Shown here: positions 7,597 through 15,043 of the stretch, one piece after another
Position numbering within the stretch: the first letter of the stretch is position 1
Layout of the letters: each line of letters begins with the position of its first letter
Origin: an uncultured Clostridium sp.
Lineage (GTDB): Bacteria > Bacillota > Clostridia > TANB77 > CAG-508
Assembly (NCBI GenBank): GCA_958413095.1
Contig: CATYUF010000035.1
Location: 1 to 18,730, forward strand
DNA: 18,730 nt
Reading direction: 5' to 3'
Program-made: the position numbers and the translations under genes
Notes under the pieces: model-generated
The model's database searches: none
What the model was told of the DNA's origin: nothing
Seen by the model: only the letters and a program-made list of their open reading frames with translations

Positions 7597-8139
7597 CTAG
7601 TTTATCCTATCATCTTCTAATATTTTCTTTAAAAAATGCCATGAACCAGTTTTTTCTGTTAAGCCATCAAAATTATTTTCTATTCTTTCTAATAGTTCAT
7701 CTTTGGAAAAATATTGAACATCAGATACTTCCTCTTTTTGAAGTTTTAACTTTGTAATGTCAACATCTTTCAAAATCAGATAACATTCATCATAGTGCTT
7801 ATTTGAATAATTATTCTTTTCATACACAGATGTAGAAGATATTAGATATTTTATTTCATTTTCTTTTACATCAATCCCAAGTTCTTCTTTACACTCTCTG
7901 ATTATCGTTTGCCTTCCAAATTCACCTGCATCCACATGTCCTCCAACAGTTACATCCCATTTATTAGGCCATAATTTTTTATTTTGACTTCTTTTTTGCA
8001 ATAATACATTTGAATTTTTATCTATTATAAATCCATATACAGCTCTGTGCCACAATCCTTCCCTATGGCATTCTTCTCTTGTAGCTACCTTTCCTGTAAA
8101 CTCCCCTCGTTCATTTAATACGTCTAACTTTTCTTCCAT
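7597..8139 (-). CDS. Nudix hydrolase, Idi-like (COG1443 type)
   Basis: A 180-residue Nudix protein with an intact box, G67-x5-E73-x7-R81-E-C-K-E-E-L-G-I89. The N-terminus DVLNERGEFTGKVATREE and HREGLWHRAVYGFI, and then LLQKRSQNKKLWPNKWDVTV, are hallmarks of the subgroup related to isopentenyl diphosphate isomerase and YfcD. Isomerase activity is not implied; members of this subgroup commonly hydrolyse nucleoside diphosphate-linked or pyrophosphate compounds. As first gene of an operon with two DNA glycosylases and a deoxyribosyltransferase-like protein, clearing an altered nucleotide from the pool is a sensible guess. AAAGGAGGAG precedes the ATG with suitable spacing, and a near-consensus promoter lies 27 bases before the start. 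Confidence 0.8.
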   Translation of the reverse strand: MEEKLDVLNERGEFTGKVATREECHREGLWHRAVYGFIIDKNSNVLLQKRSQNKKLWPNKWDVTVGGHVDAGEFGRQTIIRECKEELGIDVKENEIKYLISSTSVYEKNNYSNKHYDECYLILKDVDITKLKLQKEEVSDVQYFSKDELLERIENNFDGLTEKTGSWHFLKKILEDDRIN

Positions 8140-8165
8140 TGAAACTCCTCCTTTTTGATACAGTA

Positions 8166-8194
8166 ATTATATTACAAAAACATTGAATTGTCTA
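8166..8194 (-). promoter_or_regulatory. Promoter of the base/nucleotide operon
   Basis: Minus-strand TAGACA (8194-8189) and TATAAT (8171-8166) are separated by exactly 17 bases: five of six and six of six matches to the sigma-A consensus. It lies in the 82-base gap after the recombinase stop. The -35 overlaps an interrupted inverted repeat (TGTC, 10 bases, GACA) at 8189-8206 that could be an operator. Confidence 0.65.
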
Positions 8195-8221
8195 CATTTT
8201 CCGACATTTTGCTTCATACAT

Positions 8222-9217
8222 TTAATTAATATATTTTCTATGTGAATTTTTGACATTGCTTTGATTTACCATTGCATATTCCATTGTTGTATCTATTTTT
8301 ATATGCCCTAATAGTTTTTGCACTTGTTCAATTGGCATTCCTTTATCAATAGCCATAGTTGCCATTGTTCTTCTAAATTTATGTGGATGTACTTTGTTTA
8401 TATTTGCTTTCTTTCCTAAATTCCTAATAACAATTTCAATTCCTGATATTCCTAATCTGTTATAAGGTTTTATGAGTGATACAAATAATGCTTCATTGTC
8501 ATCAGTTCTTGTTTCTAGATATTTCTTTATATACATTTTACTCTTTGCACTAAAATAGACTTCTCTTTCGCTATTCCCTTTACCTAAAACAATACAACTT
8601 CTTTCTTGAAAATTCATATCTGATATATTTAATCTAGTAAGTTCACCAACTCTCATACCAGTTGAAATTAATAGTTCTAATATTGCTAAATCTCTTACAT
8701 TTGAACAAGTATCTCTCAATTTTTCTAAATTTTCATCTGTTAGTGTTTCTTTAACTCTTCTAGTCGTTTTTACTTTATGAATCCTTCTAACTGGACTTTT
8801 TACAATGTAATCCTCGCTTTCTAGCCAAGCAAAGAAACTTGATAGCGTTCTTCTTATATTGTCTATTGTTACCATACCTGCATTCGAATTACTTTTATAA
8901 TCGGCTAAATAGTTTCTTAATATTTCAGTAGTAATTTCTTTTATTGGAAGATTTACAGTATCAAACATTTTATTTATATTATCTCTGTAGTAATTTAAAG
9001 TTCTTGTTGAGCAACCTTCAATCTCTTTAGATGATATAAATAGGTTTAAAACATCTGTATTATTCTTTTGTGTTTCTTCTTTTTGACTTTGTTCCAATTT
9101 CTCAATTCTATAATATATACATATTTCTGCAAGTATTTCTTTTAATTTTATTCTTTGGTTATTGTCTAAAAAATCTGTAGTTTCATTTACTACATTTTCA
9201 ACAAATAACTCTTCCAA
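8222..9217 (-). CDS. Tyrosine recombinase, XerC/D-like
   Basis: A 331-residue site-specific recombinase with a complete catalytic set: R189 in STGMRVGELTRL, K213 in VLGKGNSE, H279 and R282 in HPHKFRRTMAT, H305 in KLLGH and the nucleophile Y314 in TMEYAMV. The SAM-like core-binding domain occupies about 53-150, and an extra helical N-terminus of about 50 residues precedes it. The start is TTG at 9217, chosen because AGGAGGAGAT stands directly before it and the nearby ATG (9233) is in another frame. Length and conservation suggest a Xer-like or island-type integrase rather than a large phage integrase; no excisionase or other phage gene is nearby. It precedes the five-gene base/nucleotide operon, which has its own promoter. 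A TATAAT lies about 55 bases upstream of the start, without a clear -35. Confidence 0.85.
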   Translation of the reverse strand: MEELFVENVVNETTDFLDNNQRIKLKEILAEICIYYRIEKLEQSQKEETQKNNTDVLNLFISSKEIEGCSTRTLNYYRDNINKMFDTVNLPIKEITTEILRNYLADYKSNSNAGMVTIDNIRRTLSSFFAWLESEDYIVKSPVRRIHKVKTTRRVKETLTDENLEKLRDTCSNVRDLAILELLISTGMRVGELTRLNISDMNFQERSCIVLGKGNSEREVYFSAKSKMYIKKYLETRTDDNEALFVSLIKPYNRLGISGIEIVIRNLGKKANINKVHPHKFRRTMATMAIDKGMPIEQVQKLLGHIKIDTTMEYAMVNQSNVKNSHRKYIN

Positions 9218-9220
9218 AAA

Positions 9221-9230
9221 ATCTCCTCCT
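9221..9230 (-). promoter_or_regulatory. Strong ribosome binding site for a TTG start
   Basis: AGGAGGAGAT on the minus strand ends three bases before the TTG at 9217. It supports the non-ATG start of the recombinase. Confidence 0.6.
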
Positions 9231-9349
9231 CATATTTCATTTTTTGCAATATACAGAACTATACATATATTATACTATATTTCATTGAATTTACATAATT
9301 TTAAAGATGAATATATTCAAAATAATATACTCACCTTTTTATTCATTTT

Positions 9350-9775
9350 CTAGTATTTATCAATTTCCGTACCATTTTTTAAATAAACTTTTATCTGTCT
9401 TATGATATGAGGTATATTATAGTTTCCTGCAAATTTAGAATTATTTAGCAGTTCATCATTTATAGTTACCCATTTTAATTTATTTTTTTCTTCTACCAAA
9501 TTTACTTCATGTTTTAAAATACCATAATAAACTTGTATATTATTTTCATATTTAAAGTAATTTAAATCCATGAAATGGTCTAATTCTATATCTTTATCAG
9601 ATATTCCTGTTTCTTCAAATAACTCTCTATATGCCGCATCATCATTCGATTCATTTTCTTCTACTTTGCCACCAACAAAATTATACATTCCTTTATATGG
9701 TTCTTTCGCTCTAATACAAAAAAGTACTTTTTCTAAATTATTATTAAATACTACAATTAAATTTAATTTTCTCAT
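9350..9775 (-). CDS. Nudix hydrolase (MutT-like)
   Basis: A 141-residue, single-domain Nudix hydrolase with a perfect box, G36-x5-E42-x7-R50-E-L-F-E-E-T-G-I58. The N-terminal strand NLIVVFNNNLEKVLFCIRA and the segment YKGMYNFVGGKVE are typical of MutT/8-oxo-dGTPase-like or general NTP pyrophosphohydrolase members. Its subgroup is distinct from the Idi-like Nudix at 7597, so the two are not a recent duplication. AAGGAG precedes the ATG by six bases. The gene lies between the RhuM-family gene and the recombinase, 76 and 132 bases away. The exact nucleotide substrate cannot be read from sequence. Confidence 0.8.
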   Translation of the reverse strand: MRKLNLIVVFNNNLEKVLFCIRAKEPYKGMYNFVGGKVEENESNDDAAYRELFEETGISDKDIELDHFMDLNYFKYENNIQVYYGILKHEVNLVEEKNKLKWVTINDELLNNSKFAGNYNIPHIIRQIKVYLKNGTEIDKY

Positions 9776-9851
9776 ATTCTGCTCCTTAAAATTTAAAATC
9801 TAATCTCAGCGACAAATTACTATTTTGTTTTTAGTTATATATTATAATTTA

Positions 9852-10874
9852 CTATTCTGTACTATTTGCTTCTTCAATTAATAAATCAAAATCCGATTTA
9901 TATAATTTATCTTGTTTAACTCTATACTTTTCAAATTCTGTTAATGCTTTATCACAAGCAATTTCATGCGATATTCTACCTGCATCTTTCAAAATATCTC
10001 TATCATCTGCTAATAAAAATTTATCTATTCTATTTGCCCAATCTTCCATTGTCATAGGAATATGTTTCCTAGCTCTAATTTCAGCGATTTCTAAAAATGC
10101 ACTTACGATTCCTTCCAAATCTCGTATTTCATCTTGATTTAAATAATTTTTGGCAATTACCACATCAGATTCCATAATTTTGCCATTAGGAGAATTTTTC
10201 CAAGAAGTAAGTCCCATATTATCTTTTTCAGAATCAGCCCTATCATATATTATTTCTGCTGCTGTTTGATGCGATATAGCATAGTGCATTTTGTTTTGTA
10301 CTTTTTTAAAAAAGTTAATTGAAATTGGAGATTTTGAATCATAATCAATACTTGTTGCATAAATATCTGTAACTTTTTGATAAAATCTTCTTTCTGATAG
10401 CCTTATTTCTCTTATTTCTTCTAATAATTTTTCAAAATAATCATTATCAATAAATGAGCCGTTTTTCATTCTTTCTTTATCTAATACATAGCCTTGAATA
10501 GTAAATATTTTTAGTATATTAGTTGCCCATCTTCTAAACTGTGTTGCTCTTATAGAATTGATACGATAGCCAATAGAAATAATAACATCCAAATTATAGA
10601 ATTTAACATTTCTTTTAACTTGCCTATTTCCCTCTTTTTGAACTATTGAATTTTCTTCAATAGTTGAATCTTTATCTAATTCATTGGAATCATATATATT
10701 TTTTAAATGAACATTTATATTATCAATTCCTGTATCAAATAATTCTGACATTGCTTTTTGTGTCATCCACAAAGTTTCATTTTCATATCTAACTTGTATT
10801 CCTTTTTCTTTTTCTTGAAGTTTAAATGTTATAAATTCTTCAGTACTACTTCTTATTATTAAGTCTTTTGCCAT
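9852..10874 (-). CDS. RhuM-family protein
   Basis: A 340-residue protein of the RhuM family (COG3943, named after a gene on a Salmonella pathogenicity island). Recognisable parts are ETLWMTQKAMSELFDTGIDN (winged-helix-like start), NVHLKNIYDSNELDKDSTIE, KFYNLDVIISIGYRINS and ATQFRRWATNILKIF. The end (IEIAEIRARKHIPMTMEDW, then helices) is also typical. The family occurs on islands and plasmids, often by restriction or toxin genes; its biochemical role is not settled, and DNA binding is inferred from the N-terminal fold. ATG at 10874 is preferred to ATG at 10883, because AAGGAG abuts the latter and is properly spaced only from the former. It follows a terminator and has TATAAT at 10916-10911 upstream, so it is probably its own unit. 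Confidence 0.75.
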   Translation of the reverse strand: MAKDLIIRSSTEEFITFKLQEKEKGIQVRYENETLWMTQKAMSELFDTGIDNINVHLKNIYDSNELDKDSTIEENSIVQKEGNRQVKRNVKFYNLDVIISIGYRINSIRATQFRRWATNILKIFTIQGYVLDKERMKNGSFIDNDYFEKLLEEIREIRLSERRFYQKVTDIYATSIDYDSKSPISINFFKKVQNKMHYAISHQTAAEIIYDRADSEKDNMGLTSWKNSPNGKIMESDVVIAKNYLNQDEIRDLEGIVSAFLEIAEIRARKHIPMTMEDWANRIDKFLLADDRDILKDAGRISHEIACDKALTEFEKYRVKQDKLYKSDFDLLIEEANSTE

Positions 10875-10925
10875 ATATCTCATCTCCTTGATAGCTTTCT
10901 ACTTTATAGCATTATATCATAAATA

Positions 10926-10963
10926 AAAAAATTACTCTATATTTTTATATAAAGTAATTTTTT
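10926..10963 (-). terminator. Intrinsic terminator after the zinc-ribbon gene
   Basis: A perfect 11-bp inverted repeat, AAAAAATTACT (10926-10936) and AGTAATTTTTT (10953-10963), lies just after the stop at 10972. Read on the minus strand, the descending arm merges into a run of seven T. Confidence 0.65.
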
Positions 10964-10971
10964 ATTTCTAA

Positions 10972-11364
10972 TTAATCAAGAATTTTTTTATTCCAAGATT
11001 TTTTATGACACTTAGGGCATTTCATATATCTTGTTCTTCCTGAGTGCATTGCAAATAGCACTTGTTTATAACTAGGAATATATTTATACTTGCAATTATC
11101 ACATTGATAATATCCTGCTTTTTGTTCAATCAAAAGACATGTACTTATACTTACTATAAATACTATGATACCTACCACTATTGTAATTATTCTCCATATA
11201 TTATTTTCAATAGCAAATATTGACAAAAGTATCATTAATAAAAAAGATATAGTCATAATGCTTTCCATTATTGTTTCAATGAATAATAATCTTTTATCAC
11301 TATTTTCTTTTTCCTTTTGTAATTTTATAAAATTTTCGTCTGCTTTTTTATCATAATTTTCCAT
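10972..11364 (-). CDS. Two-helix membrane protein with C-terminal zinc ribbon
   Basis: A 130-residue protein. A charged helical N-terminus (1-28) is followed by two hydrophobic helices (about 33-51 and 57-78) and then a zinc-ribbon-like tail with two cysteine pairs, CDNC (92-95) and CPKC (118-121), spaced 22 residues apart. The predicted topology puts both ends inside the cell. The cysteine pairs suggest metal-dependent folding or nucleic acid/protein binding. I do not recognise a named family. A weak ribosome site (GGGGAAG) precedes ATG 11364. It lies 54 bases after the hydrolase gene and ends at a terminator, so it may be the last gene of a YccF - hydrolase - zinc-ribbon unit. Confidence 0.65.
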   Translation of the reverse strand: MENYDKKADENFIKLQKEKENSDKRLLFIETIMESIMTISFLLMILLSIFAIENNIWRIITIVVGIIVFIVSISTCLLIEQKAGYYQCDNCKYKYIPSYKQVLFAMHSGRTRYMKCPKCHKKSWNKKILD

Positions 11365-11418
11365 CTTTATTACTTCCCCACTTAATAACTCATTTACATT
11401 AATCCCAAGTTCGGTCTT

Positions 11419-12048
11419 TTATTTTAAATCAAAAAATTTTATTATTTCATTTGAAAGTTCTATTGGATTTTCTATATTAACTTCATGTTTTGAATTTCTA
11501 ATAATTCTTTGTTCACTTTGATTTATATTATCATTAAGCTGTTTTAGGCTTTTAAGATTAACTTTATCTTGCTCACCACATATAATCAAAGTCTTGCACT
11601 TTATTTTATTTACTTTATTTGGTATATCTAATTTTGATAAAGAATTAATTAAGTTAATAAAATCTTTTTTAGGATATCCTCTATTTTCAAAAATACTTTT
11701 AGGCATAAACTTAAAAATTAAGTTTTGAATTTTAAAAATAACTTTTGGTATTTTATATGGTACTCCAATTAATATTAATGATTTCACTTTTTGTGGATAC
11801 TTTATTGCATAATCAATAGCAAGAACACCACCTAGTGATAATCCACATAAATTTAATTCATTATCTTTTAAATTATTACAATAATCTTCAAATACTTTAT
11901 ATAAATTCTTATAATTACTTTGATAATTTTTCAGAAGTTTATATAAATTAGGTGTCTTTACTTGTGCATTTTTAATCTCTAATTTATTTTTTATTTCTTC
12001 CCAGCTTTTTTCATCTTGTCCTAATCCATGAATTAATATGTTTGTCAT
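11419..12048 (-). CDS. Alpha/beta hydrolase
   Basis: A 209-residue alpha/beta-hydrolase with the full catalytic triad in sequence: nucleophile Ser in CGLSLGG (68-74), acid Asp in ICGEQDKVN (about 160) and His in NSKHEVNIENP (about 187). IHGLGQDEKSW near the start is the oxyanion-hole loop. There is no signal peptide, so it is likely a cytoplasmic esterase or carboxylesterase-like enzyme. The lid (about 100-140) is short and basic. The substrate cannot be predicted. AGGAGAG precedes ATG 12048 with an eight-base spacer. It lies 43 bases after the YccF gene on the same strand. Confidence 0.8.
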   Translation of the reverse strand: MTNILIHGLGQDEKSWEEIKNKLEIKNAQVKTPNLYKLLKNYQSNYKNLYKVFEDYCNNLKDNELNLCGLSLGGVLAIDYAIKYPQKVKSLILIGVPYKIPKVIFKIQNLIFKFMPKSIFENRGYPKKDFINLINSLSKLDIPNKVNKIKCKTLIICGEQDKVNLKSLKQLNDNINQSEQRIIRNSKHEVNIENPIELSNEIIKFFDLK

Positions 12049-12091
12049 ATATATTTCTCTCCTGTTTTTATTTATATTACTTTAGCAAATC

Positions 12092-12451
12092 TTATTTCAC
12101 TTTGGCCCCAAATGGTGCTAATGATAGTTTTGCAATTTTAAAGAATTGCATTCCAAATGGAATTCCAATTATCGTTATACACCATAAACAACCAAAAAGA
12201 AAATTTTCAATAGCCATGGGAATACCAAAGAAAATAATCCAAATTATATTGGCAAATAGAGATGGTACTCCTCCACCATATTCTATATCTTTTCCAAATG
12301 GTGCAAATGCTAATGATGCAAACTTAAAACATTGTTTACCATATGGTATTCCAACTATTGTAATACACCATAATACTCCAGATAAAGTCCAAGATATACC
12401 ACTAAAAAATCCCCCAAATATGAACCACAATATATTTCCTAAAATCCCCAT
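12092..12451 (-). CDS. yccF: YccF-domain inner membrane protein
   Basis: A 119-residue membrane protein made of two tandem YccF units. The repeats at 27-53 and 89-115 share LWCITI-x-GIP-x-G and end in LAFAPFG and LSLAPFG. Hydrophobic segments cover about 3-35 and 64-97, consistent with a compact small membrane protein. YccF is widespread and its molecular role is not established. Length matches the family (about 120-150). AGAAGGAAA precedes ATG 12451. It is probably co-transcribed with the alpha/beta hydrolase. The opposite strand also carries a long open frame here, which arises from the repeat's codon pattern. Confidence 0.8.
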   Translation of the reverse strand: MGILGNILWFIFGGFFSGISWTLSGVLWCITIVGIPYGKQCFKFASLAFAPFGKDIEYGGGVPSLFANIIWIIFFGIPMAIENFLFGCLWCITIIGIPFGMQFFKIAKLSLAPFGAKVK

Positions 12452-12674
12452 ATGTTTTCCTTCTTTCTTATTTACTTTTATTTAATATTTTCTAAATAAT
12501 ATATTCTTTTACCTTTTAATTTTGCATATATTTTGGCTTATCTTATAGTTTAAATTATTTAATATATAAATTTTTCACCCAATTTAGTTTCATTAATTAC
12601 TCTTTTCATAAATATCCCCTCATAAATTAAATTCAAACCTTATAAATATCTAAAAGTAATGAAATTAATTCGTT

Positions 12675-12730
12675 GAATGATTTTTGTCTCCGACCCCAAA
12701 ATCACGACCCCAAAATTACCAAAATCATTC
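12675..12730. repeat. REP-like element: inverted repeat around a 14-base tandem repeat
   Basis: A 10-bp inverted repeat, GAATGATTTT (12675-12684) and AAAATCATTC (12721-12730), encloses two tandem 14-base units containing CGACCCCAAAAT (12691-12702 and 12705-12716). On the minus strand this reads as ATTTTGGGGTCG twice, then GAGACA. The right arm overlaps the final codon and the TGA stop of the 84-residue gene. The rest of the 273-base gap (12452-12724) holds no other clear feature. GGGGTC-type motifs like this occur in REP-family repeats of other bacteria. Confidence 0.5.
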
Positions 12731-12979
12731 TTTTATTGCTACCATTAACTCATTTGGTTGTACTATTTTCTTGTTTCCTTCAAATGTATATCTTGCGCCT
12801 GTGAAGTATACATCATATCCTTGATTTTCTAGCCTTGTTCTACATAGTCTCAAAAATTCATCTGTTTCCTCTTCTGTTAAATTTGCTTTTACTCTTATCT
12901 CATAAAATGTTATTATTATCTCTTTTTCATTTTTCTCAGCTTTTTGGTCTAAATAGTTTGTTATATCTTGCATTGTCAT
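12725..12979 (-). CDS. Small hypothetical protein, 84 residues
   Basis: A short, charged, soluble protein with a helix-rich N-terminus (DITNYLDQKAEKNEKE), a middle that may form a small helical DNA- or protein-binding unit (RVKANLTEEETDEFLRLCR, TRLENQGYDVYFTGA) and a beta-like end. A strong ribosome site (AAAGGAG) stands before ATG 12979, and a TATAAT lies at 13028-13023, so it looks truly expressed. It carries no signal peptide or membrane helix. I do not recognise the family. Its last codon and TGA stop lie within a REP-like repeat. Confidence 0.6.
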   Translation of the reverse strand: MTMQDITNYLDQKAEKNEKEIIITFYEIRVKANLTEEETDEFLRLCRTRLENQGYDVYFTGARYTFEGNKKIVQPNELMVAIKE

Positions 12980-13046
12980 ATATATCTCTCCTTTAACTAT
13001 TAGTTTCTTTTTTATTTCGTATATTATATCAAATTTTTATTCGATT

Positions 13047-14144
13047 TTAAATAGTTTTTAATATTATTTTAAACTCTATCCATTCATCTTCATTTTTGAC
13101 TTCTATTGTTCCATTATGTAGTTCTATTATTTCTTTTGTTATTGCTAGACCTAATCCTGCTCCTCCTGTTTTTGTTGTTCTTGATTCATCTATTCTATAA
13201 AATTTTTCAAACATTTTATCTAATTTATATTTTGGAATTTTCTCTCCTTGATTTTTAAATGTAATTTGTATATCTTGTGGGTTTTCTTTTATTGCAATTT
13301 TAATTTCACTATTTTCATAACTATAATTTATTGCATTTTTTAATAGGTTTTCAAATGCTCTTGCTAGTTTATCTCCATCTCCAAAGTATTCTATATTGTT
13401 TGGCTTATCTATAATACATTTTAAATTTCTTTCTTCTAACATCGGATAACATTCATCTATTAGTTGGTCTATTAAAAATGATAAATTTATATTTTCTTTT
13501 TTTATTGGCATATTTCTAAGATTATATCTTGTTATATCAAAAAATTGATTAATAAGCTCTTCTACTCTTAATGATTTATCTAATACTATTTTCATATATT
13601 TTTCTTGCATATTAGTACTTATTTCTTTTTCTTCTGTTAATAATGTTAGATATCCTATTATTGATGTAAGTGGTGTTTTTAAATCATGTGCCATATACAT
13701 TATTAAATCATTTTTCTTTTGTTGTTCTTCTTTTGCTATATTTTTACTTGTAATTAAATCTATTCTTATTTTATTTAGTCTATTTTCTAGTATAAGTAGT
13801 TCATTATTTAATTTTATTTCTTTTTCTGGATTTTTTAAAATTTTATCCATTGCCTCTACCACAGCTATCATATTATTCATAGTATTTCTAATCACAAAAT
13901 ATGATACTATTAAAAAAGTCATAAATACTACTATAAGCATTATTAGTGGTTTATCTGCAACTAAAAAACGATAAAATGTTTCACTAATTTCAGATATTGA
14001 TTCTGCTATTTGGTCATTATATATTACGTCTACTATTAATACTAGTAAAAATAATATTAAAATTGTATATAATAATATTTTTAATATTGCTTTTATTGCT
14101 ATACTATTTTTTAACTTCTTAAACTCTTCACTATTATTATTCAA
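13047..14144 (-). CDS. Sensor histidine kinase, VanS-like
   Basis: A 365-residue membrane histidine kinase. Two transmembrane helices (about 19-42 and 66-87) flank a short external loop of about 23 residues. A linker (88-145) leads to the HisKA domain with phospho-acceptor H153 in MAHDLKTPLTSIIGYL. The HATPase domain has the N box ENLLKNAINY (N270), KFYR (F box, 314-317) and GGAGLGLA (327-334). The spacing and the DLKTPLTSIIGYL motif closely resemble VanS of glycopeptide-resistance clusters, but no vanHAX-like genes are present in the window. The start is TTG at 14144, overlapping the regulator stop by eight bases, with GGAG about 12 bases upstream. It likely senses cell-wall stress or an envelope-active compound and phosphorylates the VanR-like partner. 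Confidence 0.85.
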   Translation of the reverse strand: MNNNSEEFKKLKNSIAIKAILKILLYTILILFLLVLIVDVIYNDQIAESISEISETFYRFLVADKPLIMLIVVFMTFLIVSYFVIRNTMNNMIAVVEAMDKILKNPEKEIKLNNELLILENRLNKIRIDLITSKNIAKEEQQKKNDLIMYMAHDLKTPLTSIIGYLTLLTEEKEISTNMQEKYMKIVLDKSLRVEELINQFFDITRYNLRNMPIKKENINLSFLIDQLIDECYPMLEERNLKCIIDKPNNIEYFGDGDKLARAFENLLKNAINYSYENSEIKIAIKENPQDIQITFKNQGEKIPKYKLDKMFEKFYRIDESRTTKTGGAGLGLAITKEIIELHNGTIEVKNEDEWIEFKIILKTI

Positions 14145-14817
14145 CTTTATATCCCACTCCCCATACTGTTTTTATAAATTTTGGTTTTCTTGAATCCTCT
14201 TTTAATTTTTCTCTTATCCTTCGTATATGTACCATTACTGTATTGTTATTATCTAAATATTTTTCCTTCCAAACTTTTTCAAATAATTCTTCAGAGCTTA
14301 CTACATTTCCTCTTCTTTCAACTAGATATAATAATATATCAAATTCTATTGGTGTTAGTTCAATTTTTTCTTCATACAAATTACATATATGTTGTTTTTT
14401 ATTTATAACTAATCCATTTATTTCTATATTATCCTCATTAATCTTTTCATTATATTTTGTATATCTTCTTATTTGTGATTTTACTCTTGCTACTAATTCA
14501 AGTGGGTTAAATGGTTTTGTAATATAATCATCTGCTCCTAAAGTTAATCCTGTTATTTTGTCTTTGTCTTCTATTTTAGCTGTAAGCATTATTATTGGAA
14601 AGTTTAAACCTTTTTCTCTTATTTTTTTACATATTTCAAATCCATCTATTTCTCCTATCATTACATCCAAAATTGCCAAATCTAGTTTTACTGTATTTAT
14701 ACATTCGATAGCCTCTTTTGAATTGTAAAATTTATATATATTATAGTTTTCATTTAATAAATATAATTCTACTAAATCTGCAATTTCTCTTTCATCATCT
14801 AATACCAATATATTCAT
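14137..14817 (-). CDS. Response regulator, VanR-like (OmpR/PhoB family)
   Basis: A 226-residue OmpR/PhoB regulator. The receiver domain (1-115) has the acidic pocket D7/D8, phospho-acceptor D51 (AILDVM), T79 and K101 (DDYITKPF). The C-terminal winged helix (about 125-225) has ELTPIEFDILLYLVERRG and NNTVMVHIRRIREKL, with KFIKTVWGVGYKVE at the end. The LVELYL-x-NENY segment and the WGVGYK ending match the VanR branch. GAAGGA precedes ATG 14817, and a promoter-like TATAAT lies 23 bases upstream. The kinase gene overlaps the 3' end, so they are co-translated. The divergent envelope genes at 15044 onward are plausible targets, though no operator is identified. Confidence 0.88.
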   Translation of the reverse strand: MNILVLDDEREIADLVELYLLNENYNIYKFYNSKEAIECINTVKLDLAILDVMIGEIDGFEICKKIREKGLNFPIIMLTAKIEDKDKITGLTLGADDYITKPFNPLELVARVKSQIRRYTKYNEKINEDNIEINGLVINKKQHICNLYEEKIELTPIEFDILLYLVERRGNVVSSEELFEKVWKEKYLDNNNTVMVHIRRIREKLKEDSRKPKFIKTVWGVGYKVE

Positions 14818-14840
14818 ATTCTTTTCCTTCTTTCGTTTGA

Positions 14841-14869
14841 ATTATAGCATAAAGTTATTTACTTTTCAT
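14841..14869 (-). promoter_or_regulatory. Candidate promoter of the VanRS-like operon
   Basis: Minus-strand TATAAT (14846-14841) is a perfect -10. The -35, ATGAAA (14869-14864), matches four of six positions at 17-base spacing. The weak -35 would suit an activated promoter. Confidence 0.4.
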
Positions 14870-15043
14870 CTTTATCTTTCAAATTGTAAGAAAAATTTAA
14901 GATTTATTTAATTATTTTTTAAAACTTTATTTTTCATTTATATATATAATTTAGTTAAATTTAGATTATCAGAGTTTTTGTTTAAAAGAAACAAATTTCA
15001 CTATTTTTTGTGTTTTAGTAAAGTAAGAAAGGATTTGATTTTC

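Noticed and set aside
8140..8221. An integron-type attC or phage att site between recombinase and operon
   Set aside because: No attC-like R and L boxes and no direct repeat partner is visible; only a short interrupted inverted repeat is present.
12042..12485. A 147-codon plus-strand open frame opposite the YccF gene
   Set aside because: It overlays the repeated YccF coding region, has a low-complexity Pro/Ile/His translation and no ribosome site. It mirrors the codon pattern of the real gene.
14181..14527. Two plus-strand open frames opposite the response regulator
   Set aside because: Both are hydrophobic shadow translations of a well-recognised regulator gene, with no ribosome site.
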